Positions 34,972-47,098 of a DNA stretch of 64,000 nt are shown here, one piece after another. The notes beneath the pieces were generated by a model that was not told the origin of the DNA, made no database searches, and worked only from the letters and a program-made list of their open reading frames with translations. The translations under genes were made by a program, and so were the position numbers. Source of the DNA: Cycas panzhihuaensis (Eukaryota > Cycadophyta); NCBI GenBank assembly GCA_023213395.1, contig CM041465.1, positions 162,509,741 to 162,573,740 of the forward strand. The letters run 5' to 3'. Each line of letters begins with the position of its first letter. Positions within the stretch are counted from its first letter, which is position 1.

Positions 34972-36780
34972 CACCCAAGATCATTGAGGCCTTAAAATGC
35001 CTTTTCCCAAGTGTTTTAAAAGTCAATTTTTGTATTATAACATCCCTTCCCCTTGCTTGGCGATCATTGTCCTCAATGGGGTCTATTTGTTTAACAAATG
35101 TTGTTGGCTCTTACATGTCCTCCTTTATGTGTCTATTCTACTGCTTAATCAAATATTTGTGTATATCTTTGCCTTAAAACTTTCTAGACCTAGTATTTAA
35201 TATCCAAGCTAGATCATGTGATATCTATTCAATATCTTGATTACCAAGATGACTTGGCATGTCATTGTCAAACCTATATGATGCATTCTTCAAGAAGCTA
35301 AGATGAAATACATGATTCATTTTTATATGTGAGAAAGTTGCAACCTACATGTAATCTTATTAATCTACTTGACTATTTAAAAAGGTCCGCAGTACCTAAG
35401 TGACAATTTGGTTAAGATAAGCATGGTCTCCTACTTCAAATGATCGTGGAGTTCTATTTTGACCTACATACAACTTTGCCCTAGCTTGGGCATTGTCCAT
35501 GTTCTTCTTACATTCCTTAAATTCTTTGTACATTTCCTCTGACATCTCCATATACATTTGACTTTCAAAACTTCCAAGGTTCACTTTCAAAGGGACAAGT
35601 GGATCATATCAATACACATAATTTCGAAGGGAGTTATACTTGTTGAGCTCTTGGTATTATTATAGGAGAATTCTATATATGGAAGGCAATCTTCTCACAT
35701 AGTTTGCTCTGTGGCTACATGTGACCTTAGCATATGCTCCATGATTTGAATTACTCTCTTAGTTTCTCCATTTGTTTGTAGGTGGTCCCCACTACTGAAA
35801 TTAAGTTTGGTTCCAAAAGCCTTAAAACATCCTCCCCAAAGTTGTTCAGTGAACTTGGGAATTTTATCACTCACAAGCTTAGGCAATCCAAAATTTAAAA
35901 AATATCTTAACAATCTAGATTTTTGCAATGTTTATTCTTTTGTGGGTCATGCAACAAGGGATCAGCTTAGCTATCTTAATGAGCTTATCCACCACCACTA
36001 ACATTTGGTATGTTATTTTTGTGTCTTTAGATGAGCAACAAAATCCATTGATATGATTTGTCATTCACCATTAAGCATTGGTAGTTATTTTCTAGCTTTG
36101 TTCACTTGGCATTGTTTACAAATATTCACATAGTCTACAATCTCTTTATTCACATTTTTCTGATTAACATATCTATTTGTTGCTTGGTATGTTTTACCTC
36201 TACTAATATGGCTAGCAAATGGACTATCATGAAGCTCAAATAGAATTTTGTATTTTAACTCTACCACATAGAACCACTATCTTCCTTCCAAAGAATGTCA
36301 TTTATCAAGTTAAAGCGTCCATGGAAATTATCCCCTTTCTCTAAATAGTTCCTTTTGCCTTGACACCATGTGCCTTTCTTGAGTACCTCTTTAATCTCAT
36401 CCTAAGGGATTTTTGAAGCACTACTACATTATTTGCTTGGGACATTTTTGAGAGGGCATCTAATGTTACATTTTACTTCCCTTCTTGATAACTGAGTTTG
36501 GGTCTATATAGTTTTTAAATAGCAAAGGCCTCTTACATTCTCTTCAAGCTTGGCTACTAGAGGGAAACTAAACAAGGGCTTATGATCTTTAACAACTTTG
36601 AATTCATTCCCTTTTAAATAGTGTTTCCAAATCTTAACTATATGCATAGTAGCTAACAACTCTTGATTAAAGACTCTTTCATAAGCTATCACTTCTTCAT
36701 TCTACATTAGAACCTCTCCAATGGCAAACCCACTAGCATATGTGTACAACTTGAAAGCAAGGTTGTTGACTTTGTAGGTT
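34972..36780 (-). pseudogene. Ty3/gypsy pol relic: RNase H and integrase, minus strand
   Basis: Read downwards: RNase H near 36504-36692 (NQELLATMHIVKIWKHYLKG, VVKDHKPLFSF). Integrase zinc-binding part is at 36085-36267 (LHDSPFASHISRGKTYQ, NICKQCQVNKA). The catalytic core is at 35695-35928 (LPKLVSDKIPKF with the second catalytic Asp, then SSGDHLQTNGETKRVIQ, where the usual glutamate position reads K after T). Integrase C-terminal part is at 35396-35590 (RTPRSFEVGDHAYL). The style fits chromovirus-type gypsy elements. It is cut at 34971 by the end of copia C. It may be the pol of the same element as the gag and LTR at 38460-40101, since strand and order agree. Confidence 0.85.
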
Positions 36781-37116
36781 CAGGGGTTCATGGATTCTCA
36801 AAAATAAAGCTTGGGATTTGAATTTGGCAGTTATTTATATATTTTAAAGTCATTTTGTTGGGAGGGGGTTGGGGAGGGGGTGGTAAAGAGAGACCAAAAG
36901 AAGAAGAAGATCAAATTAGTTAATAAAAAATTAAAATTATCAAACACATGCAAATTGAACAATTGTGCAAATAGGAAGCAATAAAAATGAACTAATTATT
37001 GCATTATTATTACAATTGCCAAATAGTTGCAAAAACGACCAATGCCAATACCACAAACTAATAAACAATAAATTGAAACCAAAGGTAATACAAACTTATA
37101 AATAGAGTATCATACC
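36781..37116. other. AT-rich spacer with a G-rich run
   Basis: No gene. The run at 36860-36880 (four G tracts of 3-5 bases separated by 1-2 bases) is a potential G-quadruplex on the plus strand. Confidence 0.5.
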
Positions 37117-37117
37117 T

Positions 37118-37300
37118 CCTCAAGACTTCAGTCCAAGGTCTTGCTTAAGCTTCTTATCATAGTCAACAAGTGCAAGCCCCCTCTCATCCACATCAAATGG
37201 CGATAATTTTGAAATGTCATTTGCCCTATAATCCTCCATGCAATATTCTTTAAGAGAAATGTCTCATTCTATAGAAAGTCCTTCATGCTAACCTTTGTCA
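37118..37300 (-). pseudogene. Possible captured host gene end, unidentified
   Basis: On the minus strand about 45 codons without a stop end in TGA at 37126-37128. They include EYCMEDYRANDISKLSPF and DERGLALVDYDKKLKQDLG. Composition looks like an ordinary soluble protein C-terminus and not like a retrotransposon product. Upstream, one TGA and a frame change interrupt it (readable pieces MTKVSMKDFL and HEGLSIE). It lies between gypsy pol and a gypsy LTR fragment. It may be an exon or processed copy of a cellular gene carried by an element. I do not recognise the family. Confidence 0.35.
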
Positions 37301-37583
37301 TTTCAAGACAATAATCGAAGAGTTCTATGGATGTGAACTAATTTTTTTACCTTCTTTGATTCCAACTTATTGCATTTCATTGTCACTATGGAGGGCCGAC
37401 TTATAACCAAGTTAACCACAAGGGCTCAACCCCTAAATATATGTATAGCCTTCAAGGGGAAGGGGATTTGGGCATGACATCGGTTGGTAGGTCAACATTA
37501 GTTTTAAATATGTTGTGGCCTAGGTCACAAGAGCACAAAACACTTTTGTTGATAGGTTGACATCCAAGCAGTGACAGTTCAAT

Positions 37584-38205
37584 TGTTACAACCCATAGGA
37601 ATGAACAATAAAAAGGTTTTATGCTACTGAAATTTTCTACTAATTAAAATCCAAACTTTCACAAAATGTAATTGCCAAATCGACAAGTTCACAAATAATA
37701 ACAATCCTCCATTCAGTATTCCATAATACATAACAAATGTATATTTTCGAAAGAGAAGATACTAAAGTAGAAGACAATGTAATAGAATCTTGATGAGAAT
37801 ATCTAAGAGTGAATAAGTAGGAATCCAACACCAAAAAGAGTTAAGCAAAACCACCTTTAAGGGTGGGAATGAGATTTCTTCCACCACAAACCACCCCACG
37901 TCCAAACCATAGTCGAAGGTTAGCTCATCATGCTAACCATCTCATCTTGTTATCATCAATTTCTTAAGTGGATCTATTGGACTTACTAGTGCCAACTAAC
38001 AATGTTACACATAATAGCTTTCACAAATTGGCTACATGCAGTAGCTTTCACAAATTGGCTATATACAGTAGCCTTGCCACACAAAAGCTTTCGTAGATGG
38101 GCTACAAGTAGTAGAGTCCTCTAGGTGGAATCCTTTGGTTTACTTTGGGGTAGCTCTCCTTACAAGCTTATCAATGGAAGCAAGAATCAAAGAACTCATG
38201 CTTAA
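37584..38205 (-). repeat. Truncated gypsy LTR (same family as 54963-55821)
   Basis: Similar in the same orientation to 54963-55600 over about 620 bp, starting TGTTACAACCC. No primer site follows, so it is a solo or truncated LTR. It also matches, inverted, the LTR at 43349-44390. Confidence 0.65.
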
Positions 38206-38459
38206 CCATTGCCAAAATAGAGTCACTGGAAAGTGGAGAAAGGGATTCTTAGATACTTGAAGGGCAATATTTAATATGGACTTGAATTCATACATAATGA
38301 CAACTTCAAGTAAGAAGAATTCACATATTTTGATTGGCCCAAATGCATAGCAGTAGAACAACTTTTGCATAATATTTAATATGGACTTGAATTCATACAT
38401 AATGACAACTTCAAGTCAAAAGAATTCACATATTTTGCAACTTTTACTTTTTCCCTAGG
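38206..38459. repeat. Local tandem duplication, about 105 bp
   Basis: Segment 38266-38326 recurs at 38372-38435 nearly unchanged (TTTAATATGGACTTGAATTC block). No gene otherwise. Confidence 0.65.
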
Positions 38460-39499
38460 CACTGGTGCTCTCGGTTCCATTTCCCTCAGCATTTGAAACG
38501 GGTACCTTTTTGTATGTGTTCTTGTCAAGTGGGATTTTCCGTTGTATTCTTGATTGCGAGCAACACGTCTGACTTAACTCCTGATCTATGCCAGTTTGTG
38601 TTAGGTGGTGGAGCAAAATCCGTTCTTCACACAAAGGTAGGCCTAGTTTCCTTTAGTTCAACTTCAACACATCTAGCATGGTTTATGATCTTCTAAAGCT
38701 CCGTGTTGTTGTGCTAATACATGGAATCTGATGAGGTCCTTGAGACCACTTATATATGTCTCCCTCAGACATTCGTGGAGAATGTTTGATGTAACCATAC
38801 ATTGTAACATCTGAAATTGTTCTGTGTATTCACAAATTGATCCCATTTGCTGCAGTCTTGTTAATTGTGCAAAGTAATTCATGGACCAAGAGTCTTCGTA
38901 TTGATCCATGATGGCTATTCGGAAATTTCTCCATTCCTCTAGTTGAGATCCTTGCATCTTTTTCCACCAATAGTACCAATTTAAGGCTCATCCATAGAGA
39001 TGTAAGGAAGCGATGGGCACCATATCTATGCTTGGTGTCTGGTTTACTGCAAAATATGTTTCCATTTGGAGTAGCCATGTCATGTCCTTATGTCCCATGT
39101 TTTTTCTGGATCAAATTTTTCTAATGCGATCTTTGTTGGTCCTCCTTGATTTACATTTCTTGACTGAAAAATAAATGCTTCTTTGAACCTACCTTCATGG
39201 TTCCCTTGATCTATCTTTTGATCTAAATCCTATTCTAATTTAGGAGGAACTATCTCTTGTTTCTCGAATCTTTCATTAATGTTCTTGATTTTTTGTAAAA
39301 GTTCCTCCATGATGGTTGTCAGGTTTTCTACTATGTTCTCTTCTGAATTGTGGGACCTCGACATCTTGCTTTGTGGGCTGATCCTTTTGGATCTTAATTC
39401 TATCTTGGTGCTTTCCAAATTGCTAGGGTGGGAGGGTGGGTCAAAATTTCCTCCTCTTGGTAAACAATTTCCCACTTTGAAACGAAGCTCTAAGGCCAC
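38460..39499 (-). pseudogene. Ty3/gypsy gag relic (element F), minus strand
   Basis: Gag-type capsid sequence read downwards. N-terminal part is at 39230-39499 (LTTIMEELLQKIKNINERFEKQ, a helical segment). The capsid homology region is at 38673-39078 with EEWRNFRIAIMDQYED, FAQLTRLQQMGSICEYTEQF and LRETYISGLKDLIRFHV. Frame changes and stops are present. It starts immediately below an LTR and a primer-site-like sequence at 39485-39500. The pattern (WRNF, then YTEQF, then a FISGL-like block) is typical of plant gypsy Gag. Probably the same element as the pol relic at 34972-36780. Confidence 0.8.
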
Positions 39500-39500
39500 T

Positions 39501-40101
39501 TGTTACGATTCCTTTGCTCAAATGAATGGAAAATAGAATAGAGTAGAGCAAATTCACAGAAAAATTAGAACAAGATAGGTAGAGTTCACCAATAATAGAA
39601 CAAGTAGAGTGAATTTACAGATGGCGGACACCTTTCAAATATAAAATGCCAAGATTATATCTCCAAATACAAATCAAATACAAAATACTGGAAAATATGA
39701 TGCCAAAGTGTCACAAAATATAACTAAAGTTCCAATAAAGTACCTGTACTGCCTGCAACAAACACAAGACCCTTCGAGGCGGGGATCCTCCTCAAAAATT
39801 ACAGCCCTAAGGCTGAAAATCCGCAATTGCCTTAAGGCCAAAAATAAGGAGTAGACACTTCACAAATGGATGCTTTGGAAAGACCTCAAAGTCCCTATAA
39901 ATAGGCACTCAAACTGGGACATAAGGAAGTCGGCTAGAGTGGGGAGGAATGCACTCAACATAATCATAAGAAGTCGGCCACAACTAGCACATAGAAGTCA
40001 GCCAAATTCTGAAAAAGATCGCTTCACTGTTTATGAAGGGATTGTTTCGGCTTTTGTTTGGCCTTATATTTGGCTTGGATGCACTTGATGTTGATGGTAC
40101 A
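39501..40101 (-). repeat. 5' LTR of gypsy element F
   Basis: On the minus strand starts TGTACCATCAACATC and ends AATCGTAACA. The sequence just inside (complement of 39487-39500) resembles a primer site. No second copy is in the window. It interrupts the gag gene of copia E at about 40102. Confidence 0.7.
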
Positions 40102-40103
40102 TA

Positions 40104-40725
40104 CTATTGAGAGTAGATATGCTCCTCTCGAAGTAAAAGACTCTGAAGTTCATTGAAAGTCAATGTACCAAGTGTGTCATCTCTTATAATTAAGGAGGTG
40201 AAACCGTTGTACTCCTTTGGTAATGCATGCAATGTGACAGTTACAAATTTGTCCCTCAAAGTTTGTTTTCCAAGAGTATTCAACTCATTATTGATTTCTT
40301 TGATGGAAGACAAAAATGCTGACATAGGCTCAACATATATCAAAGTATACAACTTAGCTTTTGTCATAATAATGCGAGCATCATCTTGCCTTTTATATAA
40401 TGAGATCAAAGTGTCCCAGGCTTCCTTTGAGGTACTAGCACCAGCAATATTTTCATCAACATTTATATCAACAACCATATGAAGAAATGTTAAGCCTATT
40501 TCATCCTTAACCTCCCAAGTAGCAACTAAAGCAGGATCAGGTTGAATGATTACATTGTTATTAGTTGGGCTTCTAGTTGGACCAGTTTTGGGATTCTTCC
40601 TAGATACAAATTTCTAAAACTCATTCATGATCAACAAATTTTGTGTTTACATTTTCCATTCTTGATAATTATCTTGTCCATTTAGTTTTACGGCACATGC
40701 ATGAAGCATGTTAATAGCGGCCATG
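40104..40725 (-). pseudogene. copia E gag relic, minus strand, truncated
   Basis: Starts near 40725 (MAAINMLHACAVKLNGQDNY, then QEWKM and a stop) and continues through VVDINVDENIAGASTSKEAWD and TLISLYKRQDDARI, KLYTLIYVEPMSAFLSSIKEI to LLLREEHIYSQ at 40104. This is the UBN2-type Gag region of copia elements. A clean 124-codon run is preceded by two stops. It breaks off where the LTR of gypsy F begins, so F is younger. Protease and pol of E are not seen in the window. Confidence 0.85.
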
Positions 40726-40759
40726 ATGTTAAAGTTGTTTAAGGTTTCTTGAAGCTAGC

Positions 40760-42738
40760 AGATGACTTAGAGAGTCAAAGCTTTCGTTGCTTAAGTTCCG
40801 CCTTCTAACACACCAATAGCCTTGATCTTACAAAGAAGATACAATAATTAAAGAGAGTTATAAGGGGTGGAGGACTAGGTTAAGAGTTGGTCCATCCTTA
40901 ATCTTTCTAAATAGATTCAATAGTTAGTCAAGTCAAATCTAGAACAAGGCTAGGTAGGGTTGATCTACATAGTCATACGGTGTTTTCCTTAGGATTCACA
41001 GCCCCAATAACCACCCGATAATCTCAATTGTTGTGCACTAACCATAATGTCAATTGGTCCCCTAGGGAATGCGCCAAACTTGAGATTTTTAGAGGCAAAG
41101 TTTTAACTTTTTTTAGGTCTCTCCAAGAAAATTGTAAAGCAATTTTTTAATGACTAAAGTGAACTTAGAATAAATTGCTTAAGTGAATGATTTTGCTACT
41201 TTATAATGCTTGATAAAATCTCAATGAAAGAACTTCAGATAAAGCAATTTGAGAACATACAAATAACATAAAGTGTTCTAAAAGCACTTAAAAATAACAA
41301 AAAAAATACTGAGTGTGTAATGAAGATATGTTTGTTTCAATATTGTGCCTTGAGTGGTTTCATTTTTAATGCAAATAAACGACCATAAAATGAAGATTTA
41401 ATGAAGTGCACTAAGTAATCAATCCACCACCACAATGTTAAGACTTTAAAATAGTCCTAACCAACTCCAAAATAAGTGATTATTTATTAATAAGATGATT
41501 TTTGAAGCCCTTTTTAATGACTAGGGCATGAAGAGCACCATGTAGGGAGTCTTATGAAATCATGTACAATGTAAATTTATCACAATTAATACATATATGA
41601 TTGAAAAATCACTTGATTAAAGTTAATTTTTACACTTGAAATTTTTTAAAGTGTAAAAATAACTTTAAAAAAAAAAAATTGAAATTGGCCTTAAAAAGGA
41701 TTAAATAGCATTAAAAACACTTAAAAATCATGAACTTTAGAGAATATCCTTTATTGAATAGAGCATACTCTAAGAATATGTTGGAATGTATGAGATAAAG
41801 TTTGTTTTATAATGTTAATCAGATGAAATTTTTTCAAAAAATATTTCTAGGCGACGACGCACGGACCTACATCAACTTTCCATTAATCGATTATGCAACA
41901 ATGGATCGAATTTTATGATGTATGTGGGTATGATAAGGCTGACCAGGGTTAGAGAGATGCCACTGCATGGAGATATGGCCTGTAGAGATGACACGTATAG
42001 CCACCAAGCGGGAAGAAGTTGCCCAACCACAAGAGCCAAAAAAGGGTCGTGAAACTATGGAAGCCTACACTAGCAGTGAGATAAATCTCCCAGTTGTTGC
42101 AAGAAGTTAGCTTCACACCTGTTACAGTGACAGTGCAACACAAAGCCTATACAATGTTAGGATTTTTGAACAATAGCAGAGGAATGAGCCACCCAACAAA
42201 GAAAAGATGCCTAGATTAGTAGAAGATCCGCCCTAGGAATGGAGCAAGCAAGTGCCCAACCAGTGTTTGGCATGTGACAGTGAAAGTGCTAGCTAGTCAA
42301 ATATGAGACCAAGATGCTCTTCAACAAAGATTAACTCTATAAACCAACCCTAGGGTCAAAAAACTACACAATGTGCAATATGCAAAGAAAAAATGCCTAG
42401 CAAAGAGCTTGGATAACAGATTTTATCCTTCAGATTGTAATGCTCTTGACTGGATGTTATGAAAGCCTACAACAATAATTTTTATAGCGCAAAGGATGAA
42501 GAAAAACAAAATTTTTTCTTATGTCCCTTGATGCAAGTACAAAGTGACTCAAAAAGAAAAAAACAAATTAGAAACTAAATCTATTGATTTCCATCCTACA
42601 AATGTCTCAGAAATAAAGAAAATCTGTAGTATGATGACCCAAACTTAGCCTTGGGTCACCTTTGAAGAGCGAAGGTCGTCACCAAGGGTTTGGAACCCTC
42701 TTTCAAACCTTGGAACAACAAGTAATCTTTCTCCTTTT
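40760..42738 (-). other. Long leader of copia E, no gene
   Basis: About 2 kb AT-rich sequence between the primer site of E and its gag. The short frame at 41949-42143 has no recognisable product. Long leaders are also seen in elements A and B. Confidence 0.55.
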
Positions 42739-42751
42739 GGCTCTGATACCA
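42739..42751 (-). other. Primer-binding site of copia E
   Basis: Complement reads TGGTATCAGAGCC, canonical, two bases inside the LTR. Confidence 0.88.
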
Positions 42752-42753
42752 AA

Positions 42754-43345
42754 TGTTGAAGATGATGGCATTCAACATTCACACCAATGATTGATAAGCA
42801 CATTCCTTAAGATCTTATGGAGAGAAAATCTGCTAGCATGAGGAGATGATTAGCATCTACACTAGGCAACTATGAACATGAGCAAATAAGCAAGCATAAA
42901 GCACAATGCACTCAAGCAAAAGGTGAACACAAATTCCTTTAAATAAACAAGATTATCTTAGAATCAAACTAGTAGCATAGTAGTACAAACTCACTCACCT
43001 TATATGATGCATGAGGTTTGACCTTCTTATATCGATGTGAAGGAGGACCTTGATCCATTAGATGTTTGAGAAGTGTCAAACTTCTAGCAGTACAAACTCA
43101 CTCACCTCATATGATGCATGAAGTTTGACCTTCTTACATAGATGTGGAGGACCTTAGTGTGTTGGATGTTTGACGAGTGTCAAACATCCAAGGTATGTCC
43201 TTTGCATATGGGATAAGTGTCCCTTTGGCTCTCTTTTGTGAACAAAAGTACATGAGGGTACATTGACCCTCAAGTTACAACATTATATCACTAGAACAAA
43301 TGTGGATGTGTACTTTATCACATTAGGTGATAAGTCACCCTCACA
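42754..43345 (-). repeat. 5' LTR of copia E with internal tandem duplication
   Basis: On the minus strand ends CTTCAACA next to the primer site; the start, TGTGAGGGTG near 43345, is inferred from the TG rule and the neighbouring LTR. Inside, a unit of about 105 bp occurs twice in tandem (42982-43091 and 43092-43190, beginning GTACAAACTCACTCACCT). No second LTR is in the window. Confidence 0.72.
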
Positions 43346-43348
43346 TAG

Positions 43349-44390
43349 TGTTACATAAAGTACATAAAAAATGCAATATAAAGTACATGCTTAACATGTA
43401 AACATAAAGGTCTTAACAACTTTGAGGGGAACTTTTGTGTGTAAATAAGCAATGCCTAGTGGAGTAAAACATCACTTGTGAAAAGAGTATTTATAAGACC
43501 CTCAAAGAATGATTCTTGACTCTTCACCTTGCTAGGTGTCTTTTCATTTCAATGACCTTACATGTGGTCCTTACATGAATTATTTAATGAGAAGTGGTAT
43601 GGTGTGAAAGGCAATTGAGTAGAAAGAATTTTTTGATGTTTGCCTCTATAGGAGAGCTTGAGCTAAAATAAGCCAATGACTCCAATGTAGCTATGGATAT
43701 TGACAAAGGATTCCACCTAGAGAAGGCTACTACATATAACACTATTATGAATACTATTGTGTGTACATATTATTGGGAAGTTGTTGCATGTAGCATTATT
43801 GATTGGTAGTAGCGTGATTAGGTAAGTCCAACAGTGGAATTGGTCCATTCAAGTAAACCCACTTATGCTATATGATGTCAACATGCTGAGATCATTAGTC
43901 AAATGGGCTACTTGACTATAGTTTGCATGCAAGGTGGTTTGAGGTGGAAGCTATTTCATTCCTACTATCTATGGTGATATTATTTGTCTCTTGTTGTTCT
44001 CTAGTTTTTGTTTTGTTTAATCTTAGATACTCTCATTTTCTCAAGTTTCTCTCTTTCATCATCTCTTTTTCTCCATTATTTCTCTAGTGAGAATATATAC
44101 ATGTATAGCACATTTGTAAAGTGGAACTTTTGTATTTGGTAGTGGATAGTTAGATGTGTGGATATGAATTTACTTCTTGCTTGAGCTATACTAATGCAAA
44201 GTTATACTTTATTGTTTAACCCACTTTATGGTTGAATTTAATTTCATAGCATGGCATTTTTGATGAAATGTTGGTTCTATCTATGAATTTGTTTATTCAA
44301 CATTATACAAAGTGAAATTATGATTTTGCATTATAATATTTTTGAATAGTATAAATATAGTTTATCATTTCATTCTCATGGGTTATAACA
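43349..44390 (+). repeat. 5' LTR of gypsy-type element G, plus strand
   Basis: Starts TGTTACATAAAG and ends GGTTATAACA, followed by a primer site TGGTATTAGAGC (44393-44404). About 1.04 kb. An inverted relative lies at 54963-55821 and a truncated one at 37584-38205. Confidence 0.78.
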
Positions 44391-44429
44391 TTTGGTATTA
44401 GAGCTTTGGTTTGGGTGAATTGGTATACA

Positions 44430-45465
44430 ACCAACATGAATGGGAGGAGATTAATCTTTTTGAAGGCATCCTGGAAAGAATGTTGATCCTATGTAGGATA
44501 GAGTAACTATACTTGAGAAGAGTTTGTCTAATATGGCAAAACAAATGACAAAAATAAATGTGTACTTAATGCACATAGTGCAAAATCAAGGCATGTAATA
44601 AAGACCAAGTAGTCAGCATAGACTTCAAAGGGAAGATATCCAAATTAGTCACTAACTTGAGAAAGAAGAGCATACAACCTCAAGAGCCTCAAAGCTCTAA
44701 GCATCTATTCACTCATTTCTAAAATAGATGATCAAAGAAGGAAGCAAGTTTTGGTTGATGACGACATGGTTAATTCTAGAATGTAATAGTCATAATTTTT
44801 AATAGGTCCAAGTTGGATCATAGTCTTTGTCAATTCCAAACACTAGTCACTTATGAATGAGAAGTCACTGTTAGAGAAATCTTGCTAACTAGAGAATGTT
44901 AAGTCTTCAATATATAAGGATTGCTTTAGGTTTTCATGCTTAGTAAATTGAGGTTAAATCCCAAATGGACTTATAAGAAAGTCACTTTTTGGGAGCAATT
45001 CTATGGGACTGATGTCCAGTTATTATGCTCTTAAGGATGTCATGGTAGTGGCAAATCCAATTATTATGAGTATGATAATTGAACATGGCTTAGTGGTATA
45101 GCTCCAAGATTGAGCAATTGTTTGTTGAGTTTCCACTCATGTCCACTTTTGATTGGCCCTATCAATAAAAGGAGGGTTGAAGCCCTATCTTCAAAAAGTG
45201 CTAGAGGTACTTGAGTTGGATTCTATAGAGGAAGGCACATGGAAGCAAAAATATCATATGAAGAATAGTTTGTGGTTTATTTTGTAAGAAATAAGGACAT
45301 ATGGTTTATAATTGTCCATTCATCACAAAGATGTGAATCTAATGTAATTTGAATGAAGTATTAGCCAAACTAGTGACACAGAGCAATGAAGAAGGTGGAT
45401 CTAAGTCAAAAACTATTGATATGAATCTTGGAGGGGCCTATTGATATATGAATTGTTGAGAATCA
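44430..45465 (+). pseudogene. Element G gag relic with zinc knuckle, plus strand
   Basis: Just inside the LTR, short coding-like pieces include DRVTILEKSLSNMAKQMTK near 44497, a coiled-coil-like opening common in plant gypsy Gag. Near 45270-45320 a CCHC zinc knuckle can be read as CGLFCKK*GHMVYNC with one stop. Stops and frame changes are frequent elsewhere. It ends before the LINE tail at 45480. Confidence 0.6.
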
Positions 45466-45479
45466 ATAGATGCATCATT

Positions 45480-46802
45480 CTTTTTTTTTTTTTGAAAATA
45501 ATGATTATTAGATCAAAAAAATTACATACATGGTCGTGCAACAAAAAACTAGGAAGAGTATATCATCCCCACCATCCCATAGATGAGAAAACAAAAAAAA
45601 CCATTAAAGGTTGTACATAGAGACCATAAGAACCAATTTCAATATGTTGTACTACTCCCTAACCTCCTTCGCCAATAGGGGTAGCAAAATTGTCATTCTA
45701 GTCATCATCCCCTAATGGTTATTGGGACCAGCACTTGGATGGTGCACTCGATTGCTGTCAAACTTGCCAGACAAGAAATTGAGTGTTGTTGATGTCAAGG
45801 TAGAGTGGGATCATTGTGTTGTGATGGACTCCTACCCTTAGGGCAACTTTAACGACATTCCACAAGCTTCGAATTGCCCTCCTCCAGTGGGACCCTCAAG
45901 ATGGTATAAGGAGCAATACCCCAATGCTTAATTAGCTCAAGGAGGTAGTTTAGCTCAACTTGAACTTTTTGCACCTAGAGGTTGATCTACAAGGCACATG
46001 ATTGTAGGATCATTAGAAATAACTTAGCAGGGAAGGTGCATGTGGGTGCTTCGTGTTGAAAAAACACATTATTTCTAAATTTCCAAATGGAATAAAGCAC
46101 TTCTACTCTCAACAACTCCTAGGTTAAGTGTAAAGAAAAGGGAAAAAATTTAGTGTTGCCAAGAAGGGGTGCATTATAGCCAAACATATTAGTGGTAGTT
46201 GGCTTAAGGATATTGTTGACTAGCTACCAAGTTGAGTTGGCAAAGGGACATTGCAAAAGTAGGTGAAGCAACATCTATCTCTAGTTGCAAAAGGCACATG
46301 CCACATTAGCATGATCCACTTTGACTAACTAGTCTTTGACTATTAGACCCCCATGGATAAGGGACTAGGCAAAAAAGAGTTTTTTGGGCTCTACAAAGGC
46401 ATGCTAGATTCTTTCAAATCATCACTTCCAAGTTAGTTTATTGCATTTAAACTTTCATATGGCATTCAATCTATTTTCCATCCTATCATTAGTTGTGAGG
46501 TGGTAGTACAGATGTAAAGTTGTAAACCTTTTAAAAGGTTTTGAGTGGTTCTAGGCCTAGTTATGCCACCATTGATTACTCTCAATCATGGCTAGATTTG
46601 GGATTAACTCTATTGAACAACAGTTCCTAGTGTCCTTGATGATATACTTGTCATAGCATTTAAGGTTGAATTCTTGCCTAACATTTGGCCACGTCTTCCA
46701 CCAAGCTTGGGTCTTGTCGAATAATTGCCCTACTTTGGTGAGTCCTTTCTTGTACAACTGCATCACTTCAAACCACTAAATTTGGCCCATGTACTGAAGG
46801 TG
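45480..46802 (-). pseudogene. LINE (non-LTR) relic: 3' end of ORF2, zf-RVT region, poly-A tail
   Basis: Poly-T at 45481-45494 is the poly-A tail of a minus-strand LINE. Reading down from 46800: LYKKGLTKVGQLFDKTQAWW (46557-46766), then after gaps a zf-RVT-like part (HANVACAFCN, LLLQCPFANSTW), and VEVLYSIWKFRNNVFFQ near 46060-46100. These blocks are the usual end of plant LINE reverse transcriptase ORFs. Many stops and frame changes. Copia B is inserted at 46803, and the LINE appears to continue at 54371. Confidence 0.7.
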
Positions 46803-47098
46803 TGAAAAGGGTGGATCTATCCTTCATCTCCATGCACAAAACACAAAGGCAAATATGGGAGCAAGAGAGACTTGAGAGAGAGCGTAGCTCTCACAAAATG
46901 TGGAGGTAAGAATGACCCTCCTCCATTGAGCTTTTACTTTTATATTAAGAGAGGGAGCATTAGAGTTAGGTGAAATGAAATTACACATAATGCACATGAA
47001 AGTGCATTTCACTTAAGTGATCTAATTTAAAGTTCACTTAAGACCCTTTTTAGAAATAATCAACTAATGTAATGACCTTGTGACATTAACCCATTTCA
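46803..47098 (-). repeat. 3' LTR of copia B
   Basis: Plus-strand ends TGAAAAGGGTGG and CCCATTTCA, partner of 54073-54370. Confidence 0.93.

Noticed and set aside
41949-42143. 64-codon minus-strand frame in the leader of copia E
   Set aside because: No recognisable product and no start context; probably chance.
44381-44404. TGGTATTAGAGC sites as parts of real tRNA genes
   Set aside because: Only the short tRNA 3'-complementary segment is present, always next to an LTR end.
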